A stretch of DNA of 64,000 nt from Lysobacterales bacterium (GCA_019634735.1 JAHCAT010000007.1:147604-211603); one strand, 5' to 3'. Positions 34,975 to 46,317 are shown, numbered from the stretch's first letter. Notes: generated by a model not told the origin, from the letters alone. A program made the numbers and translations.

Positions 34975-36954
34975 ATGACGAGATTCCTTACCGCGGGACT
35001 GCTGCTGTTCCTCGCCATGACGCCACTTGCGCGGGCATCGGTTCCCGATCTGGAGACCCTGCTGAAGCGGCCGATCTTCATCGACATGAAGATCGCGCCG
35101 GACGGCCGTCACCTGGCCGCCACCGTGCCGCAGGGCGACGACCGCACGATCCTGGTGGTGATGGAGCGTGCCAGCCTGAATCCGACCTCGGTGCTGCAGA
35201 TGCGCGGAAAGGAGCACATCGACCAGTTCCACTGGGTCAGCGACAACCGGCTGGTGGTCTCGGTGGCGCTCCGCGATGGCATGCTCGACCAGCCGCAGGC
35301 CACCGGCGAGCTGTACGGCGTGAACGCCGACGGCAGTGCCGCCACGCCGCTGTTCGGCTTCCGACTGGCCCAGGGCATTCCGGCGGGCGGCAGCAACATC
35401 CGTCGGCCGCAGGCCGAACGGGCCAGCGCCTTCCTGATCGATACCCTGCCCGGCGACGACCGCCAGGTGCTGGTCAACGTCGTTCCCTGGGCCGGGGAGG
35501 AGGCGCACAGCGAAGTGCGTCGCCTGAACGTGGCGACCGGGCACACCACCCGGGTCGTCCGGTCCCCCGTGCCGCGCGCCGACTTCCTGGTCGACCGGGA
35601 CGGCAACGTGCGCCTGGCCGTCTCGGTGCGCAGCACCGGCGACCTGCAGATCCACCATCGCCCGGCGCGCGGCGGCGACTGGGCGCTGGTCCACGACCAG
35701 GGCAGCTCCGGGGAACGGGTCCGGCCGCTGTACTTCGAAAGCGCCGACGTCGTGGTGGTGCGCCAGGAGCGCGACCAGGGCACCGATCCGCTGATGCGCT
35801 GGAACCTGGCGAGCGGCGAGAAGACCCTGTTGTTGCAGCCGGAGGTGGCCGACGTCGAGGACGTCCTGTACGGCATCGCACCGCGCGCCGTCTATGCGGT
35901 GCGCAGCCATCCGGACCGCCCGAAGCTGTTGATGGTCGATGCGCAGGCACGCGAGGCGCGCCTGGCCGGTGCCCTCGCCGAGGCCTTCCCCGGCCAGCAC
36001 GCCTGGGTGACCAGCTTCACCCGCGACGGCAAGCTCGGCCTGGTGCAGGTCTACAGCGACCGCAATCCGGGGGAGTTCTACCTGTTCGACCTGGAGACCA
36101 TGCGCGCCACCTATCTGGGCACCACCCGGGAGTGGATCGATCCGGACCAGATGGCGGAAATGCGTCCGATCAGCCTTCCCGCGCGCGATGGCACCGTCCT
36201 GCACGGCTATCTGGTCCTGCCGCCGGGTCGCGAACCCCGTGGCCTGCCGATGGTGGTGAATCCCCATGGCGGCCCCCACGGCGTGCGCGACACCTGGGGC
36301 TTCGACGAGGAGGCGCAACTGCTGGCAAGTCGAGGCTATGCGGTGCTCAAGATCAATTTTCGCGGCTCCGGGGGCTACGGCGGCGCCTTCGAGCGGGCTG
36401 GGTACCGGCAGTGGGGCGGCCTCATGCAGGACGACATCGCCGATGCCACCCGCTGGGCGGTGCGCGAGGGCATCGCCGACGGCGAGCGCGTCTGTGTCTA
36501 CGGCGCAAGCTACGGTGGCTACTCCGCGATGATGCAGGCCGCCCGGCACGGCGAGCTGTACCGCTGCGCGATCGGCTATGTCGGCGTCTACGACCTGGCC
36601 CTCATGTACCAGGAGGGCGACGTCCGCCGCACGATGTTCGGCCGCGCCTATCTCGAGCGCATCCTCGGCCGTTCCAATCTGTCGGCGATGTCGCCGGTCA
36701 ACCTGGCCGACCGCATCAAGGTGCCGGTGATGCTGGTCCACGGCGCCGAGGACCAGCGTGCCCCGCAGACCCATGCCGACCGCATGCGTGCCGCCCTGCG
36801 CACCGCCGGCAACGAGCCGGAGTGGCTGGTCGAGCGCCGCGAGGGCCACGGTTTCTATACCCAGGCCAACCGCATCAAGCTGTACACGCAGCTGCTGGCC
36901 TTCCTCGATCGCCACATCGGAGCCGGCCGCCAGACCGCCGCGGCGGGAGACTGA
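34975..36954 (+). CDS. Exported S9-family prolyl oligopeptidase-like peptidase
   Basis: 659 residues: signal peptide MTRFLTAGLLLFLAMTPLARA, then a beta-propeller region (about 30-400) and a C-terminal alpha/beta-hydrolase domain. The catalytic triad is visible as Ser in GASYGG, Asp in HGAEDQRAP, and His in REGHGFY; NPHGGPHG is the oxyanion loop. It probably cleaves dipeptides or oligopeptides in the periplasm. A second S9 peptidase lies 2 kb downstream, with a carrier gene between. Confidence 0.9.
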   Translation: MTRFLTAGLLLFLAMTPLARASVPDLETLLKRPIFIDMKIAPDGRHLAATVPQGDDRTILVVMERASLNPTSVLQMRGKEHIDQFHWVSDNRLVVSVALRDGMLDQPQATGELYGVNADGSAATPLFGFRLAQGIPAGGSNIRRPQAERASAFLIDTLPGDDRQVLVNVVPWAGEEAHSEVRRLNVATGHTTRVVRSPVPRADFLVDRDGNVRLAVSVRSTGDLQIHHRPARGGDWALVHDQGSSGERVRPLYFESADVVVVRQERDQGTDPLMRWNLASGEKTLLLQPEVADVEDVLYGIAPRAVYAVRSHPDRPKLLMVDAQAREARLAGALAEAFPGQHAWVTSFTRDGKLGLVQVYSDRNPGEFYLFDLETMRATYLGTTREWIDPDQMAEMRPISLPARDGTVLHGYLVLPPGREPRGLPMVVNPHGGPHGVRDTWGFDEEAQLLASRGYAVLKINFRGSGGYGGAFERAGYRQWGGLMQDDIADATRWAVREGIADGERVCVYGASYGGYSAMMQAARHGELYRCAIGYVGVYDLALMYQEGDVRRTMFGRAYLERILGRSNLSAMSPVNLADRIKVPVMLVHGAEDQRAPQTHADRMRAALRTAGNEPEWLVERREGHGFYTQANRIKLYTQLLAFLDRHIGAGRQTAAAGD

Positions 36955-36983
36955 GCCAGCGCGCCCGAGTACCTGCGCGGGCA

Positions 36984-37004
36984 GGGACTCGGGACTCGGG
37001 ACTC
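36984..37004 (+). repeat. Three tandem GGGACTC heptamers
   Basis: Three exact head-to-tail copies of GGGACTC followed by GGGAAGC. Same class of heptamer array as at 19803 and 47287. Confidence 0.8.
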
Positions 37005-37141
37005 GGGAAGCGGAGCTTGATCTGCTCCCCTCTCCCTCCGGGAAAGCCGGGGCGGTTCAGTTCAAATGGCGTCGTGTCTCAGCTCAGGATCGGGAACCAA
37101 GGGTCAGGACCGGGTGTTCGGTGAGCGCAGCGCGCTGTGCT

Positions 37142-37275
37142 CCCCTCTCCCTGTGGGAGAGGGGCCGGGGGAGAGGGTCGGGGCTTGCCATGATCTACAT
37201 GGTTGCCGGCCCTGCGGCCCGCGCTGGCCCGGGCGGCCCTCTCCCCCGCCCCTCCCCCGCAGGGCGGGGGAGGGG
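37142..37275. repeat. Two perfect palindromic hairpin units of CTCCC/GGGAG type
   Basis: CCCCTCTCCC / GGGAGAGGGG (37142-37164, 10 bp, loop TGT) and CCCCTCCCCCGC / GCGGGGGAGGGG (37249-37275, 12 bp, loop AGG). Such sequences are common intergenic repeats in high-GC gammaproteobacteria. The second arm of the first opens the 55-base direct repeat whose other copy is at 37347-37403 (shared GAGAGGGTCGGGGCT and GTTGCCGG). Confidence 0.75.
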
Positions 37276-37586
37276 AGAAGTGCGGTGTCGTCGCGCTGGC
37301 GACACGCCGCCTGGCAGCGGGCTGAGACACGACGCCAACCAGGTCCGGGAGAGGGGCGCGGGGGGAGAGGGTCGGGGCTCGCCATGTTCTGCATCGTTGC
37401 CGGTAAACGCGCCCATGCTGGCCGATGAGGCGCTTCTCCCTGGTCCTTTCCCCGGACGGCGGGTAGGGCGTCAGTTCGGTGTTCTCGGATCGGCAGTGCA
37501 CGCTGGGCGGCAGGGCGGCCCGCGTGGGGCTCCGGACTGCCCGCGGTCACGATGCCCGCCACGGGCCGGATCGGGGACCGGCCGTC

Positions 37587-37592
37587 TATACT
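37587..37592 (+). promoter_or_regulatory. Possible -10 element before YfcC gene
   Basis: TATACT, five of six matches to the -10 consensus, 26 bases before ATG 37619. The -35 region is not convincing. Confidence 0.4.
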
Positions 37593-37618
37593 CCGCGTCC
37601 ACCCCCTCGGAGCCCGGC

Positions 37619-39001
<1,383 letters not shown>

Positions 39002-39044
39002 TGGTCGTCCTGTCTTGCCCGCTCCACGTTCCGGAGGTGTACCG

Positions 39045-41123
39045 ATGATCCGCAGCCTGGTCCTGTTCCTTGCAGTCGCCCTCCTGGCCTGGCCACCGGC
39101 CTCCGCGGCCGCGCCGCGCGGCCTCGACGTCCGCGACCTGGTCACGCTGGAACGCGTGTCCGACCCCCAGCTCGCGCCGGACGGCAAGACCGTCGCCTAT
39201 GTCCTGCGCGAGACCGACATGGCCGGCAACCGCGGCATCAACGGCATCTGGCTGCTCGACCTGGAGCGCCGCGACGCCCAGCCGCGGCGCCTGACCCCGG
39301 AAGGCGAAAGCTGGTCGAACCCACGCTTCGACGGCGACGGCCGCCTGTTCGCCGGCTCCGCCAAGGGCGGCAGCAACCAGGTCTGGCGCCTGGCCGGCGG
39401 CGGCGAGCCGATCCAGGTCACCGACGTGCCGGGCGGCGTGGGCGCCTGGCAGCTCAGCCCGGACGGCCAGCGCCTGGCCTTCTCGGTGGCGATGTTCCCG
39501 GATTGCGCCGACATCGCCTGCACCCGCGAGCGCCTGGAAGCGCGCAAGCAGGTCAAGGCCACCGGCACCGCCTACGACGGCCTGTTCATCCGCCACTGGG
39601 ACACCTGGAAGGACGGCACCCGCAACCAGCTGTTCGTCGCCGAGCTGGACAGCGACGGCCGCGCCGGCGCGCCGGTCTGGGTCAGCAAGGGGCCGCTGGG
39701 CGACACCCCCAGCAAGCCGTTCGGCGGCGATGGCGACTTCGCCTTCGCCCGCGACAGCCGCAGCCTGTTCTTCGTGCTGCGCGACGCCGCCGACGGCATG
39801 GAGCCGCTGTCCACCAACCTGGACATCTGGCGCGCACCGGTCGACGGCAGCGAACCGCCGGTCAACCTGACCGCCGACCTCAAGGGCGGCGAGAGCAACC
39901 CGGTGCCGTCGCCCGACGGCCGCCACCTGGCGTTCTTCTCGATGGAGCGGCCGATGTACGAGGCCGACCGGCACCGCATCCTGCTGCGCGACCTCGGCAC
40001 CGGCACCACCCGCGAGATCGCTGCCGACTGGGACCGTTCCGCCGGCACCCTGGCGTTCGGCCATGACGGCCGCACCCTCTATGTCACCGCCAACGACATC
40101 GGCCAGAACCCGCTGTTCGCGATCGACGTGGCCAGTGGCCAGGTGCGGCGGCTGACCGGCGATGGCCAGGTCAGCGCCGTGGCGGTCGGCCGCGACCGCA
40201 TCGTCTACGCGATGAACGACCTCGCCAACCCGGCCGACCTCCACCGCATCGACCTGCGCGGCCGCAACGCCCGCCAGCTCACCCGTCACAACGCCGAGCG
40301 CCTGGCCGAGGTGCGCATGGGCGGCTACGAGCAGTTCCGCTTCGATGGCGCCGGCGGTGCCACCGTCTACGGTCACGTGGTCAAACCCTGGAACTTCCAG
40401 GAGGGCGAGCGCTACCCGGTCGCCTTCATCATCCACGGCGGCCCGCAGGGCTCGATGGGCAACAGCTTCCATTACCGCTGGAACCCGCAGACCTATGCCG
40501 GCGCCGGCTTCGCGGCGGTGTTCATCGACTTCCACGGCTCGACCGGCTACGGCCAGGCGTTCACCGACGCGATCCGCCAGGACTGGAGCGGCAAGCCGCT
40601 CGAGGACCTGAAGCTGGGTCTGGCCGCGGCGCTGGACCGTTACCGCTGGCTTGACGGCGACCGGGTCTGCGCGCTGGGCGCCTCCTATGGCGGCTACATG
40701 ATCAACTGGATCGCCGGCAACTGGCCGGACGGCTTCCGGTGCCTGGTCAACCACAGCGGCATCTTCGACAACCGCTTCATGTACTACAGCACCGAAGAAC
40801 TGTGGTTCACCGAGTGGGAGCACGGTGCCAGGCCCTACTACGAGGACCCGGCTGCCTACGAGAAGCACAACCCGGCCAACCACGTGGCCGACTGGCGCAC
40901 GCCGATGCTGGTGATCCACGGGGACCTCGACTACCGCGTGCCGCCCGAGCAGGGCATCGCCACCTTCACCGCCCTGCAGCGCAAGGGCATCGCCAGCCGC
41001 TTCCTGCGCTTCCCCGACGAGAACCACTGGATCCTCAAGCCCGAGAACTCCATCCAGTGGCACGACGAGGTCAAGGCGTGGCTGCGGCGCTGGCTGAGCC
41101 CCGATGCACCTGCTTCCGACTGA
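39045..41123 (+). CDS. Exported S9-family dipeptidyl peptidase-like peptidase
   Basis: 692 residues with signal peptide MIRSLVLFLAVALLAWPPASA, a beta-propeller domain to about residue 420, and an alpha/beta-hydrolase domain with Ser in GASYGG, Asp in HGDLDYRVP, and His in DENHWI; IIHGGPQG gives the oxyanion hole. CCGGAGGTG precedes ATG 39045. It follows the YfcC gene by 43 bases, so the two are probably co-transcribed. It resembles bacterial dipeptidyl-peptidase 5; specificity is inferred. Confidence 0.92.
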   Translation: MIRSLVLFLAVALLAWPPASAAAPRGLDVRDLVTLERVSDPQLAPDGKTVAYVLRETDMAGNRGINGIWLLDLERRDAQPRRLTPEGESWSNPRFDGDGRLFAGSAKGGSNQVWRLAGGGEPIQVTDVPGGVGAWQLSPDGQRLAFSVAMFPDCADIACTRERLEARKQVKATGTAYDGLFIRHWDTWKDGTRNQLFVAELDSDGRAGAPVWVSKGPLGDTPSKPFGGDGDFAFARDSRSLFFVLRDAADGMEPLSTNLDIWRAPVDGSEPPVNLTADLKGGESNPVPSPDGRHLAFFSMERPMYEADRHRILLRDLGTGTTREIAADWDRSAGTLAFGHDGRTLYVTANDIGQNPLFAIDVASGQVRRLTGDGQVSAVAVGRDRIVYAMNDLANPADLHRIDLRGRNARQLTRHNAERLAEVRMGGYEQFRFDGAGGATVYGHVVKPWNFQEGERYPVAFIIHGGPQGSMGNSFHYRWNPQTYAGAGFAAVFIDFHGSTGYGQAFTDAIRQDWSGKPLEDLKLGLAAALDRYRWLDGDRVCALGASYGGYMINWIAGNWPDGFRCLVNHSGIFDNRFMYYSTEELWFTEWEHGARPYYEDPAAYEKHNPANHVADWRTPMLVIHGDLDYRVPPEQGIATFTALQRKGIASRFLRFPDENHWILKPENSIQWHDEVKAWLRRWLSPDAPASD

Positions 41124-41184
41124 CGCCCGTTGCCGGGGGAGCTGCTGCCCCCGGACGTGCCCGAACGCATGACAAGAGACCCCC

Positions 41185-41943
41185 GTGAACGACCGTCTCC
41201 ACAATTTCAACACTGTGAAAAGCCTGGCCCGCGAGTGGCGCGAGCGCGTGATCGACCTCAAGGCCCGGAACCAGCCCGAGGAGTTCAGCTGGTACGGCTA
41301 CGACATCATGTCCAACGTCTGGCATCTCGACGGACTGCTGGGGCGGTCCAGTCGCGACCTGCTGGGCAGGATCGAACCGCGTACCGTCGCAGACATCGGC
41401 GCTGCCGATGGCGATCTTGGCTTCTTCCTGGAATCGCTGGGCTTCGAGGTGGACATCATCGACTGGCCGGCCACCAATTGGAACGGTTTGCGCGGGGCAC
41501 GGAGGCTGGCGGCGCTTCTCGGCAGCTCCGCCGGCATCCACGAGGTTGACCTGGACAGCCAGTTCGTCCTTCCAAGGCCACGCTACGGGCTCGTTTTGTT
41601 GCTTGGCATCCTGTACCACCTGAAGAATCCGTTCTTTGTGCTTGAGACCCTGGCCCGGCACAGCCGCCACCTCCTGCTGAGCACGCGCGTGGCCCGGCAG
41701 ACCGCCGACGGCAGGCTCAATCTCGCTGCCGCGCCCCTGGCTTACCTCCTGGCGCCGGACGAGTGCAACAACGACGCCACCAACTACTGGATATTCTCGA
41801 CGGCGGGGTTGCTGCGCTTGGCCGAACGCACCGGCTGGCGCGTCGTCGAGCAGATCACCGTCGGCGATACGCGTCGCTCCGACCCCTCGTCCACGCAACA
41901 CGATGAGCGGGCCTTCCTGCTTCTCGAGAGCACCGTTGCCTGA
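41185..41943 (+). CDS. SAM-dependent methyltransferase, CmoB/DUF1698-like
   Basis: A 252-residue class I methyltransferase. Motif I reads VADIGAADGDLGFF, the acidic end of strand 2 is VDIIDWP, and motif IV is LVLLLGILYHLKNPFFVL, which resembles CmoB-type enzymes. A region near GEFSWYGYDIMSN-like residues (EEFSWYGYDI) precedes it. The start is GTG 41185. Substrate is unknown; since nucleotide-sugar genes lie upstream, a glycan target is as likely as a tRNA. Confidence 0.75.
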   Translation: MNDRLHNFNTVKSLAREWRERVIDLKARNQPEEFSWYGYDIMSNVWHLDGLLGRSSRDLLGRIEPRTVADIGAADGDLGFFLESLGFEVDIIDWPATNWNGLRGARRLAALLGSSAGIHEVDLDSQFVLPRPRYGLVLLLGILYHLKNPFFVLETLARHSRHLLLSTRVARQTADGRLNLAAAPLAYLLAPDECNNDATNYWIFSTAGLLRLAERTGWRVVEQITVGDTRRSDPSSTQHDERAFLLLESTVA

Positions 41944-41978
41944 CCGGCCGATGTTTCGGGACCAGGGTTTCCTTGTCG

Positions 41979-42812
41979 ATGGACAGAAGTGGACGGCCAG
42001 AACCGAGCGGCCCGGATCGCTCCCTGCACTCCTACCTGGCCAGTCTCTCCCCGTTAGGAGAGACCGGTCGGGACTATGCACTGCAGCACTACGGCCGGTA
42101 CCTGCGCACCCTGACCCGGTTCGAGCAAGGCAACGGCAGGGTGACCGGCCGCCGCGTCCTCGATGTCGGAGCGCACTGGCTGCACCAGGCGGTGCTGTGG
42201 CGACGCGCCGGCCATAAGGTCACCGCGGTCGACCTTCCGGAAACCCTCGAGTTCGACGGTGTGCAGCGGCTGGCCACCGCAGAGGGCATCACGCTGGTCG
42301 TCAATTCCAGTCTGGAGGACTGTGCCGGACTGGAAACCCTGCCCGAATCGTCTTTCGACGTCGTGCTGTTCACCGAGATCATCGAGCATCTGGCCATCAA
42401 TCCGGTCGCGATGTGGAGGCAGATCCACAGGGTGCTCGCTCCGGGCGGCAGGATCGTCGTCACCACGCCGAACTACTACGCATGGAACGGACGCGCCTGG
42501 TCGGTCGGGCGGTTCCTGACTGGTATGGGCGGCGGAATCAGCGTGGACCAGGTGCTGACCACCCCGACCCTTGGTCATCACTGGCGTGAATACGCGCGAC
42601 GCGAACTGAAGCGGTACTTTGGTCTGATCTCCCCCGATTTCCGCGTGGAGAACGGTGCGAACCTCAGGGACTGGTACCTCCGTCACCCCGGGCCGTTGCG
42701 CCGCACGGTCGGCAGGGTGCTTGAATGCCTGCCTGGTCTGCGTCCGCAGATTTACCTGGAGGTTCACCTGGTCGGGAAGGCTCACGGCGTGGTCCTGTCG
42801 CCTCGCTGGTAG
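41979..42812 (+). CDS. Class I SAM-dependent methyltransferase
   Basis: 277 residues with motif I VLDVGAHWLHQAVLW, strand-2 acidic residue in VTAVDLPE, and FTEIIEHLAINP plus VLAPGGRIVVTTPN, all typical of type 11/23 methyltransferases often found in polysaccharide clusters. ATG 41979 is preferred over the in-frame TTG six bases earlier. The GVRVLDVGA-like glycine loop is modified to GAHWLH, which may alter SAM contact. It follows the first methyltransferase by 35 bases. Confidence 0.78.
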   Translation: MDRSGRPEPSGPDRSLHSYLASLSPLGETGRDYALQHYGRYLRTLTRFEQGNGRVTGRRVLDVGAHWLHQAVLWRRAGHKVTAVDLPETLEFDGVQRLATAEGITLVVNSSLEDCAGLETLPESSFDVVLFTEIIEHLAINPVAMWRQIHRVLAPGGRIVVTTPNYYAWNGRAWSVGRFLTGMGGGISVDQVLTTPTLGHHWREYARRELKRYFGLISPDFRVENGANLRDWYLRHPGPLRRTVGRVLECLPGLRPQIYLEVHLVGKAHGVVLSPRW

Positions 42813-42997
42813 CGAGGTCGGCTTGACCGTTCCCGTCGGATCGGCCCCGGCAAATCTGAAGCTCGCAGACTGGCGCCGTTAGGGTCCTCGTGCCAAGGCT
42901 AGAGCAGCCAGTCGAAATGGTCAGCCCACTGGCAGGGTCGTTATGCCTGCGGGCCGATGGAAGCTGTCTCAGCGAGACGCCGCGAGCGGCGGTCCGT

Positions 42998-44758
42998 TCA
43001 GTCGGTGCGTGAAATGACACCTGCTCCGGCGAGTGGAATGTTCAGGGATCCATTGCGATCGGCAAGGACAAGACCGTCGTCCAACGAAGGAACCCTGGCA
43101 AAACCGCGGTAGCGCCACGCCCCTCCGGCCGCCCCGCGAACCACCATACCGACCACTCGTCGCTCACCGTCCAGCACCAGCAGGCGCCCGGGCGGCTTCG
43201 CGTCGACCGCGTGCATCCTGATTTCGAGGTAGAGGCTAGGCGCCGAGTCAAGCCGGTTTGCCACTGGGTTGGCAGTCTCGATCTCGCCCGCGAATGCGGG
43301 ACCGGGCGTCGTTGGGACCGGTATGCGGGAGCCGAGCAACTTGGACTCGGGCCAGGCGAACATCGATATTCCCGCGCCACGCACCGCCGGGAGCGCAGCT
43401 TCGATGTGCTCGACATGGCTCTCTCCCAACTGGGGTCGGTCAGCCACCAGGTGCCCCATGGCAATGCCGGCAGAGTCGACGCGCAATCCGTCGCGTATCA
43501 GTTCACCCCAGATCCGGTAGCCCGTTGAAGTGGCGAGTCCCATGCCCAGCATCAACACGGACGCGATCGCAACACCTGCTCCGAAGGGCCAATGCCACTT
43601 CCCCGACCTGCCCAGCACCACCCAGAACCAACCCAGCCAGAACAGGCAGGACCAGGGCAGGTAGCGATGCGCGAACATCTGGTCTGGATGATCCTGGAAG
43701 TAGCCCAGTCGACCCAAAGCGACGATGACGGCGACCCCCGCGCCGAACCAGGCCAGTGCGAGTCCGGCAAGCCGCAGTCGCTGCTGGTTCGCCTGATCGC
43801 GCCAGGTGGTGAAGGTCGCCCAGAGCAGGGTGGCCATGGCGAACAGGCCCAGCGCCGTCGCGGGTCCGTGCTGCACCCGAATGTCGCCTGCGTGTGCCCG
43901 GTAGCCCTGCGCGATCGGCTGGAGGATCGCCCGAAGCCAGCTCGGCAACGACCTGCCGGCGTCGGGATCGAAGGCCGCATCGAACAGGTTGACCGGCATC
44001 GAGGCCAGCCAGGTGGCTGCGGTCAGCAGGCTGGCGAACGGGCGCAGCTGCAGCGAGTTGCGCACGCCCGTCGCACCGGGCAGGGCGAAGTAGAGGAGCA
44101 GGGTGGCCAGGAGGGCCACGCCCATCCAGACCGCCGGCCGATACCGGCGCTGGAGGACGAGGACGAGGGCCAGGGCCGGGAAGGTGGCCATGCCCGGCCC
44201 GAAGCTGAAGGTGGCGATGAACGCCAGGAGCGCGGCGAGCCCCAGGGCGGGCCGTGGCAGCGGATCCCTCAGGACCAGGGCGATGCCGCCGGCCAGGCAG
44301 GCGGTCAGCAGATAGGCATGGACGGATTCGTTGCCGTGCAGCAGCATGCGGGCATTGCCCAGCCAGAACACCGCGAAGGCGGCCAGGGCGGTCGCCAGCG
44401 CACGTGCCACCAGGCCCGCCCTGGCGTCGCGCCAGGCGATGAAGGCAAGCACGAGGACGGTGGCGAGCGCCAGCAGCCCGCCGACGGCAAGCTGCAGTTT
44501 CTGGTTGCCGTCGAGCAAATGCAGCTCTGCCACGCGGACCAGGCCGGGGAAGACCGGCCGGTGGCCGTTCTCCAGTGCCAGGACATTGGCCGGGAACGCC
44601 TGCTCCAGGTAGATCGGATACAGGCGCCACTGGTCCGCATAGATCTCCGTCCAGCCATGCGTGGCGATGGTCGACAGGCCCAACAGCACGAAGGCGGCCG
44701 CCAGGGAGAGCAGGGCCATGGCGGCCGCATTTGTCCGGAGTTGGGCAGTCAGGCTCAT
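42998..44758 (-). CDS. Large integral membrane protein of unknown function
   Basis: 586 residues. The first 400 form roughly 10-11 membrane helices; the last 170 form a soluble, probably periplasmic domain with no recognised motif. After helix 1 lies a loop YADQWRLYPIYLEQAFPANVLALENGHRPVFPG, of which ENGHRPVFP is the most distinctive part. Such an acidic/His loop after helix 1 is seen in GT-C-type glycosyltransferases, but the match is too weak to assign. It is convergent with the methyltransferases, consistent with a cell-surface role. Confidence 0.6.
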   Translation of the reverse strand: MSLTAQLRTNAAAMALLSLAAAFVLLGLSTIATHGWTEIYADQWRLYPIYLEQAFPANVLALENGHRPVFPGLVRVAELHLLDGNQKLQLAVGGLLALATVLVLAFIAWRDARAGLVARALATALAAFAVFWLGNARMLLHGNESVHAYLLTACLAGGIALVLRDPLPRPALGLAALLAFIATFSFGPGMATFPALALVLVLQRRYRPAVWMGVALLATLLLYFALPGATGVRNSLQLRPFASLLTAATWLASMPVNLFDAAFDPDAGRSLPSWLRAILQPIAQGYRAHAGDIRVQHGPATALGLFAMATLLWATFTTWRDQANQQRLRLAGLALAWFGAGVAVIVALGRLGYFQDHPDQMFAHRYLPWSCLFWLGWFWVVLGRSGKWHWPFGAGVAIASVLMLGMGLATSTGYRIWGELIRDGLRVDSAGIAMGHLVADRPQLGESHVEHIEAALPAVRGAGISMFAWPESKLLGSRIPVPTTPGPAFAGEIETANPVANRLDSAPSLYLEIRMHAVDAKPPGRLLVLDGERRVVGMVVRGAAGGAWRYRGFARVPSLDDGLVLADRNGSLNIPLAGAGVISRTD

Positions 44759-45063
44759 GCGTGGCGTTCACTCGGGCGGGCAGGGCGCAGCCACCCAAGG
44801 GGCGGCGTGGCCGGGGCGATGGCGCACCACGACGCCAGGGACGAGGTGGGCACGAAGGTCGAACCGCGGGGCGCGTCAGGGTTCCCTTGGGGAATCGTGG
44901 CGCCGCCGCAGCAATGCGGCATTTACGCAGATGCCTCAGGAGGGCGGACTATACCTTGTGCGGCGCCGTCGGGGCGAGCGCGGGATGGAGCGCGCAGGAG
45001 TGGCGCGAGGGGTGTGCCGTACGACCTCGCTTGTCCTGTCTCGCCCTCCGGCGAGCGGCGTGT
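44759..45063. other. Intergenic region between two minus-strand membrane genes
   Basis: 305 bases. A TATAGT on the minus strand (44948-44953) could be a -10 for the gene at 42998-44758, with a leader of about 180 bases. The stretch 44880-44935, read on the minus strand (TGCTGCGGCGGCGCCACG), is faintly similar to the MITE-like repeats, but too decayed to call. No RNA gene was recognised. Confidence 0.45.
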
Positions 45064-46317
45064 TCACCGCTCGATCGCGCGCCCGCCACTCGCATCGGCC
45101 TGGACCGGTGCGTCCGCGAGCCGCCGCCAGGCCACGAACCAGGCCACCTGCACCGGCACCAGCAGCAGGGCCCAATGCAGGTTGGCCTGCGCGAACACCT
45201 GGGGCAGGGCCTTGGCGGCCAGGCCGAGCAGGGCCGAGACCAGGACCAGCCAGGCCAGGGCGCGGGCCGGCAGGCCGGGTCGGCGTCCTGCGGCCGCCTG
45301 TCGCCACCAGGGCCAGGCCAGCAGCAGGGACAGCGGGCTGAGCAGGAACAGGTTCTCATTGCCGTGCGCGGCGACGTGGTCGGTCACCGTCCACAGCAGC
45401 AGCAGGACCAGGCCGGCGAGTCCCGCCAGCAGGTGCCAGATGCCGCCGCCCAGCGCCAGGCCACGGCGCCAGCGCCTGGACCCGGCGGCCGCGCGTCGCC
45501 CGCCGGTCAGGATCAGCATTGCCAGCAGCACGCCGGCGGTCGCGAACGGCAGGCGCCGGTCGGCAGGAAGCAGGGGCGGTGGTGCGCTGCCGCCTTCGAA
45601 CCATGTCCGTTCGCCGCCGACCAGGGGGCGACCATCGGGCAGCACGATGTCCGGCAGGTAGTGGCGCAGCATCTCGGGAATGAACATCTCTTCCCAGAAA
45701 CTCAGGCGGCGGTCGGCGTCCGGACCCAGGCCGAGGTCGATCACGGTGGCCAGCCAGGGACTGCCCTCGGCCAGCCGCACGGCGTGCATCCTGTAGGTGA
45801 AGCCGCGCGATCGACCGGCGGTCTGCCGGCGCAGCTCGCCGTCGACGGCACGGTCGATGGCGTCGCGGATGCGGGTCGAGCAGTTGGCACGGAAGTACTC
45901 GTACAGGTAGTCGCGGTTCTCCGGGCGCACCGCCTCGGCCAGCTCGGCGCGCAGCCGTGCGGACTGCACCGGGTCCAGCGCCAGCGACTGCAGCACCACC
46001 GACCGGTCCTCCTCGCGGTAGCCGCGAAGGTCGAGCGGCGCCGGCAGTGCCAGGGCCTGGTAGAGCATCCGGCCCAGGGCGAAGCGGCGCAGGAAGCCGG
46101 GCTGATCGAAATCGAAGTAGCCGAAGTTGTAGGACACCCCGTCCGGCCCGCCGACCAGCAGGGCGTTGTGGCCGAAGCGCTGCCAGTAGATCTCGCCTGG
46201 CGCCATGGTCGCCAGTTCGATGGCCGGGGCCGGCGGCGGCGCGGGCAGGGTGGCCCGCGCAGGGGCGGTCATGGCCGCCGTCAGCAAGGCGGCGAGGCCG
46301 CACAACAGGCGCCGCAT
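45064..46317 (-). CDS. DUF4105/Lnb-like membrane protein in the position of lnt
   Basis: 417 residues: signal sequence, a periplasmic DUF4105 domain (about 30-240), and a C-terminal part with about five membrane helices. A papain-like Cys/His pair is visible as His50 in RFGHNALLVG and Cys146 in FRANCSTRIRDAI. From memory, this Pfam family has been renamed after Lnb, a lipoprotein N-acyltransferase unrelated to Lnt. The gene overlaps corC by ATGA and so lies exactly where E. coli phoH-ybeY-corC carries lnt. That makes lipoprotein N-acylation the best hypothesis, but lnt may also exist elsewhere in the genome. Confidence 0.75.
   Translation of the reverse strand: MRRLLCGLAALLTAAMTAPARATLPAPPPAPAIELATMAPGEIYWQRFGHNALLVGGPDGVSYNFGYFDFDQPGFLRRFALGRMLYQALALPAPLDLRGYREEDRSVVLQSLALDPVQSARLRAELAEAVRPENRDYLYEYFRANCSTRIRDAIDRAVDGELRRQTAGRSRGFTYRMHAVRLAEGSPWLATVIDLGLGPDADRRLSFWEEMFIPEMLRHYLPDIVLPDGRPLVGGERTWFEGGSAPPPLLPADRRLPFATAGVLLAMLILTGGRRAAAGSRRWRRGLALGGGIWHLLAGLAGLVLLLLWTVTDHVAAHGNENLFLLSPLSLLLAWPWWRQAAAGRRPGLPARALAWLVLVSALLGLAAKALPQVFAQANLHWALLLVPVQVAWFVAWRRLADAPVQADASGGRAIER

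Larger units (their letters stand above)
36955..37618. other. Long repeat-rich intergenic region
   Basis: 664 bases with no supported gene. It contains three tandem GGGACTC units (36984-37004), two long hairpins (37142-37164 and 37249-37275), two direct copies of a 55-base unit (37155-37209 and 37347-37403), and a possible -10 TATACT (37587-37592) before the YfcC gene. Open frames across it are repeat shadows. Confidence 0.7.

Noticed and set aside
44759..45063. tRNA or small RNA gene in this gap
   Set aside because: No cloverleaf, no GTTCGA-type T-loop with paired arms and no terminator were found.
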